Shown: positions 34,881 through 34,884 of the stretch, piece after piece
Numbering within the stretch: position 1 is the stretch's first letter
How the letters are laid out: each line of letters begins with the position of its first letter
From: Caulobacteraceae bacterium
GTDB taxonomy: Bacteria; Pseudomonadota; Alphaproteobacteria; Caulobacterales; Caulobacteraceae
DNA length: 34,884 nt
NCBI GenBank assembly: GCA_027487945.1
Contig: JAIYCQ010000033.1
Span: 1 to 34,884, forward strand
Direction: 5' to 3'
The notes under the pieces: generated by a model
Databases searched by the model: none
Told to the model about the DNA's origin: nothing
The model's input: the letters and a program-made list of their open reading frames with translations, nothing else
Program-made: the position numbers and the translations under genes

Positions 34881-34884
34881 CGGC

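Overview
The window is high-GC DNA, densely packed with genes in short operons. It most likely comes from a Caulobacterales alphaproteobacterium (Caulobacter, Phenylobacterium or Brevundimonas type). The assignment rests on a cckA-type hybrid kinase directly behind fliQ-fliR-flhB, the order fliL-fliM-(pflI-like) facing flgF-flgG-flgA-flgH, CtrA-type TTAA-N7-TTAA boxes, and a sigma-54 promoter in front of flgF. No mobile element, CRISPR array, tRNA or rRNA was found.

Layout. 1-11.4 kb is general metabolism. It holds the end of an acyl-CoA dehydrogenase gene. A minus-strand run follows: GNAT, CoxE-like VWA protein, methyltransferase, sulfatase, TetR regulator. A plus-strand run comes next: HDAC-family deacetylase, histidine phosphatase, xseB, csaA, ispA, dxs. 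The last two genes feed isoprenoid synthesis (MEP pathway and prenyl chain elongation). 11.0-27.8 kb is flagellar. A minus operon flgF-flgG-flgA-flgH-lipoprotein (rod, L-ring, P-ring chaperone) diverges from a plus operon fliL-fliM-pflI-like-motE-like-AMIN/TPR protein. Next come a lone 7-TM membrane protein, fliP-fliO (minus) diverging from flgB-flgC-fliE (plus), a small secreted Gly/Tyr-rich protein, a glycerate-kinase-like gene, and then fliQ-fliR-flhB. 27.8-34.9 kb holds cckA, a minus-strand protein of unknown role with an HTH-like C-terminus, an RTX calcium-binding protein with type I secretion features, and a Tat-exported DUF885 protein.

How it works together. CckA feeds phosphate to CtrA (known biology), and CtrA-type boxes lie in this window upstream of flgB/fliO, fliQ and probably fliL. 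The kinase is therefore encoded beside the early flagellar genes its pathway controls. Later genes (flgF operon) carry a sigma-54 element, as in the Caulobacter class II to class III hierarchy.

Less explained parts are: a 54-nt candidate three-way-junction RNA in the RTX leader; a 10+5 bp hairpin that buries the ribosome-binding site and start codon of the lipoprotein behind flgH; direct repeats one helical turn apart in front of the small secreted protein; and a 977-residue secreted AMIN-like/TPR protein inside the fliL-fliM operon. Functional calls come from reading the sequences without database searches.
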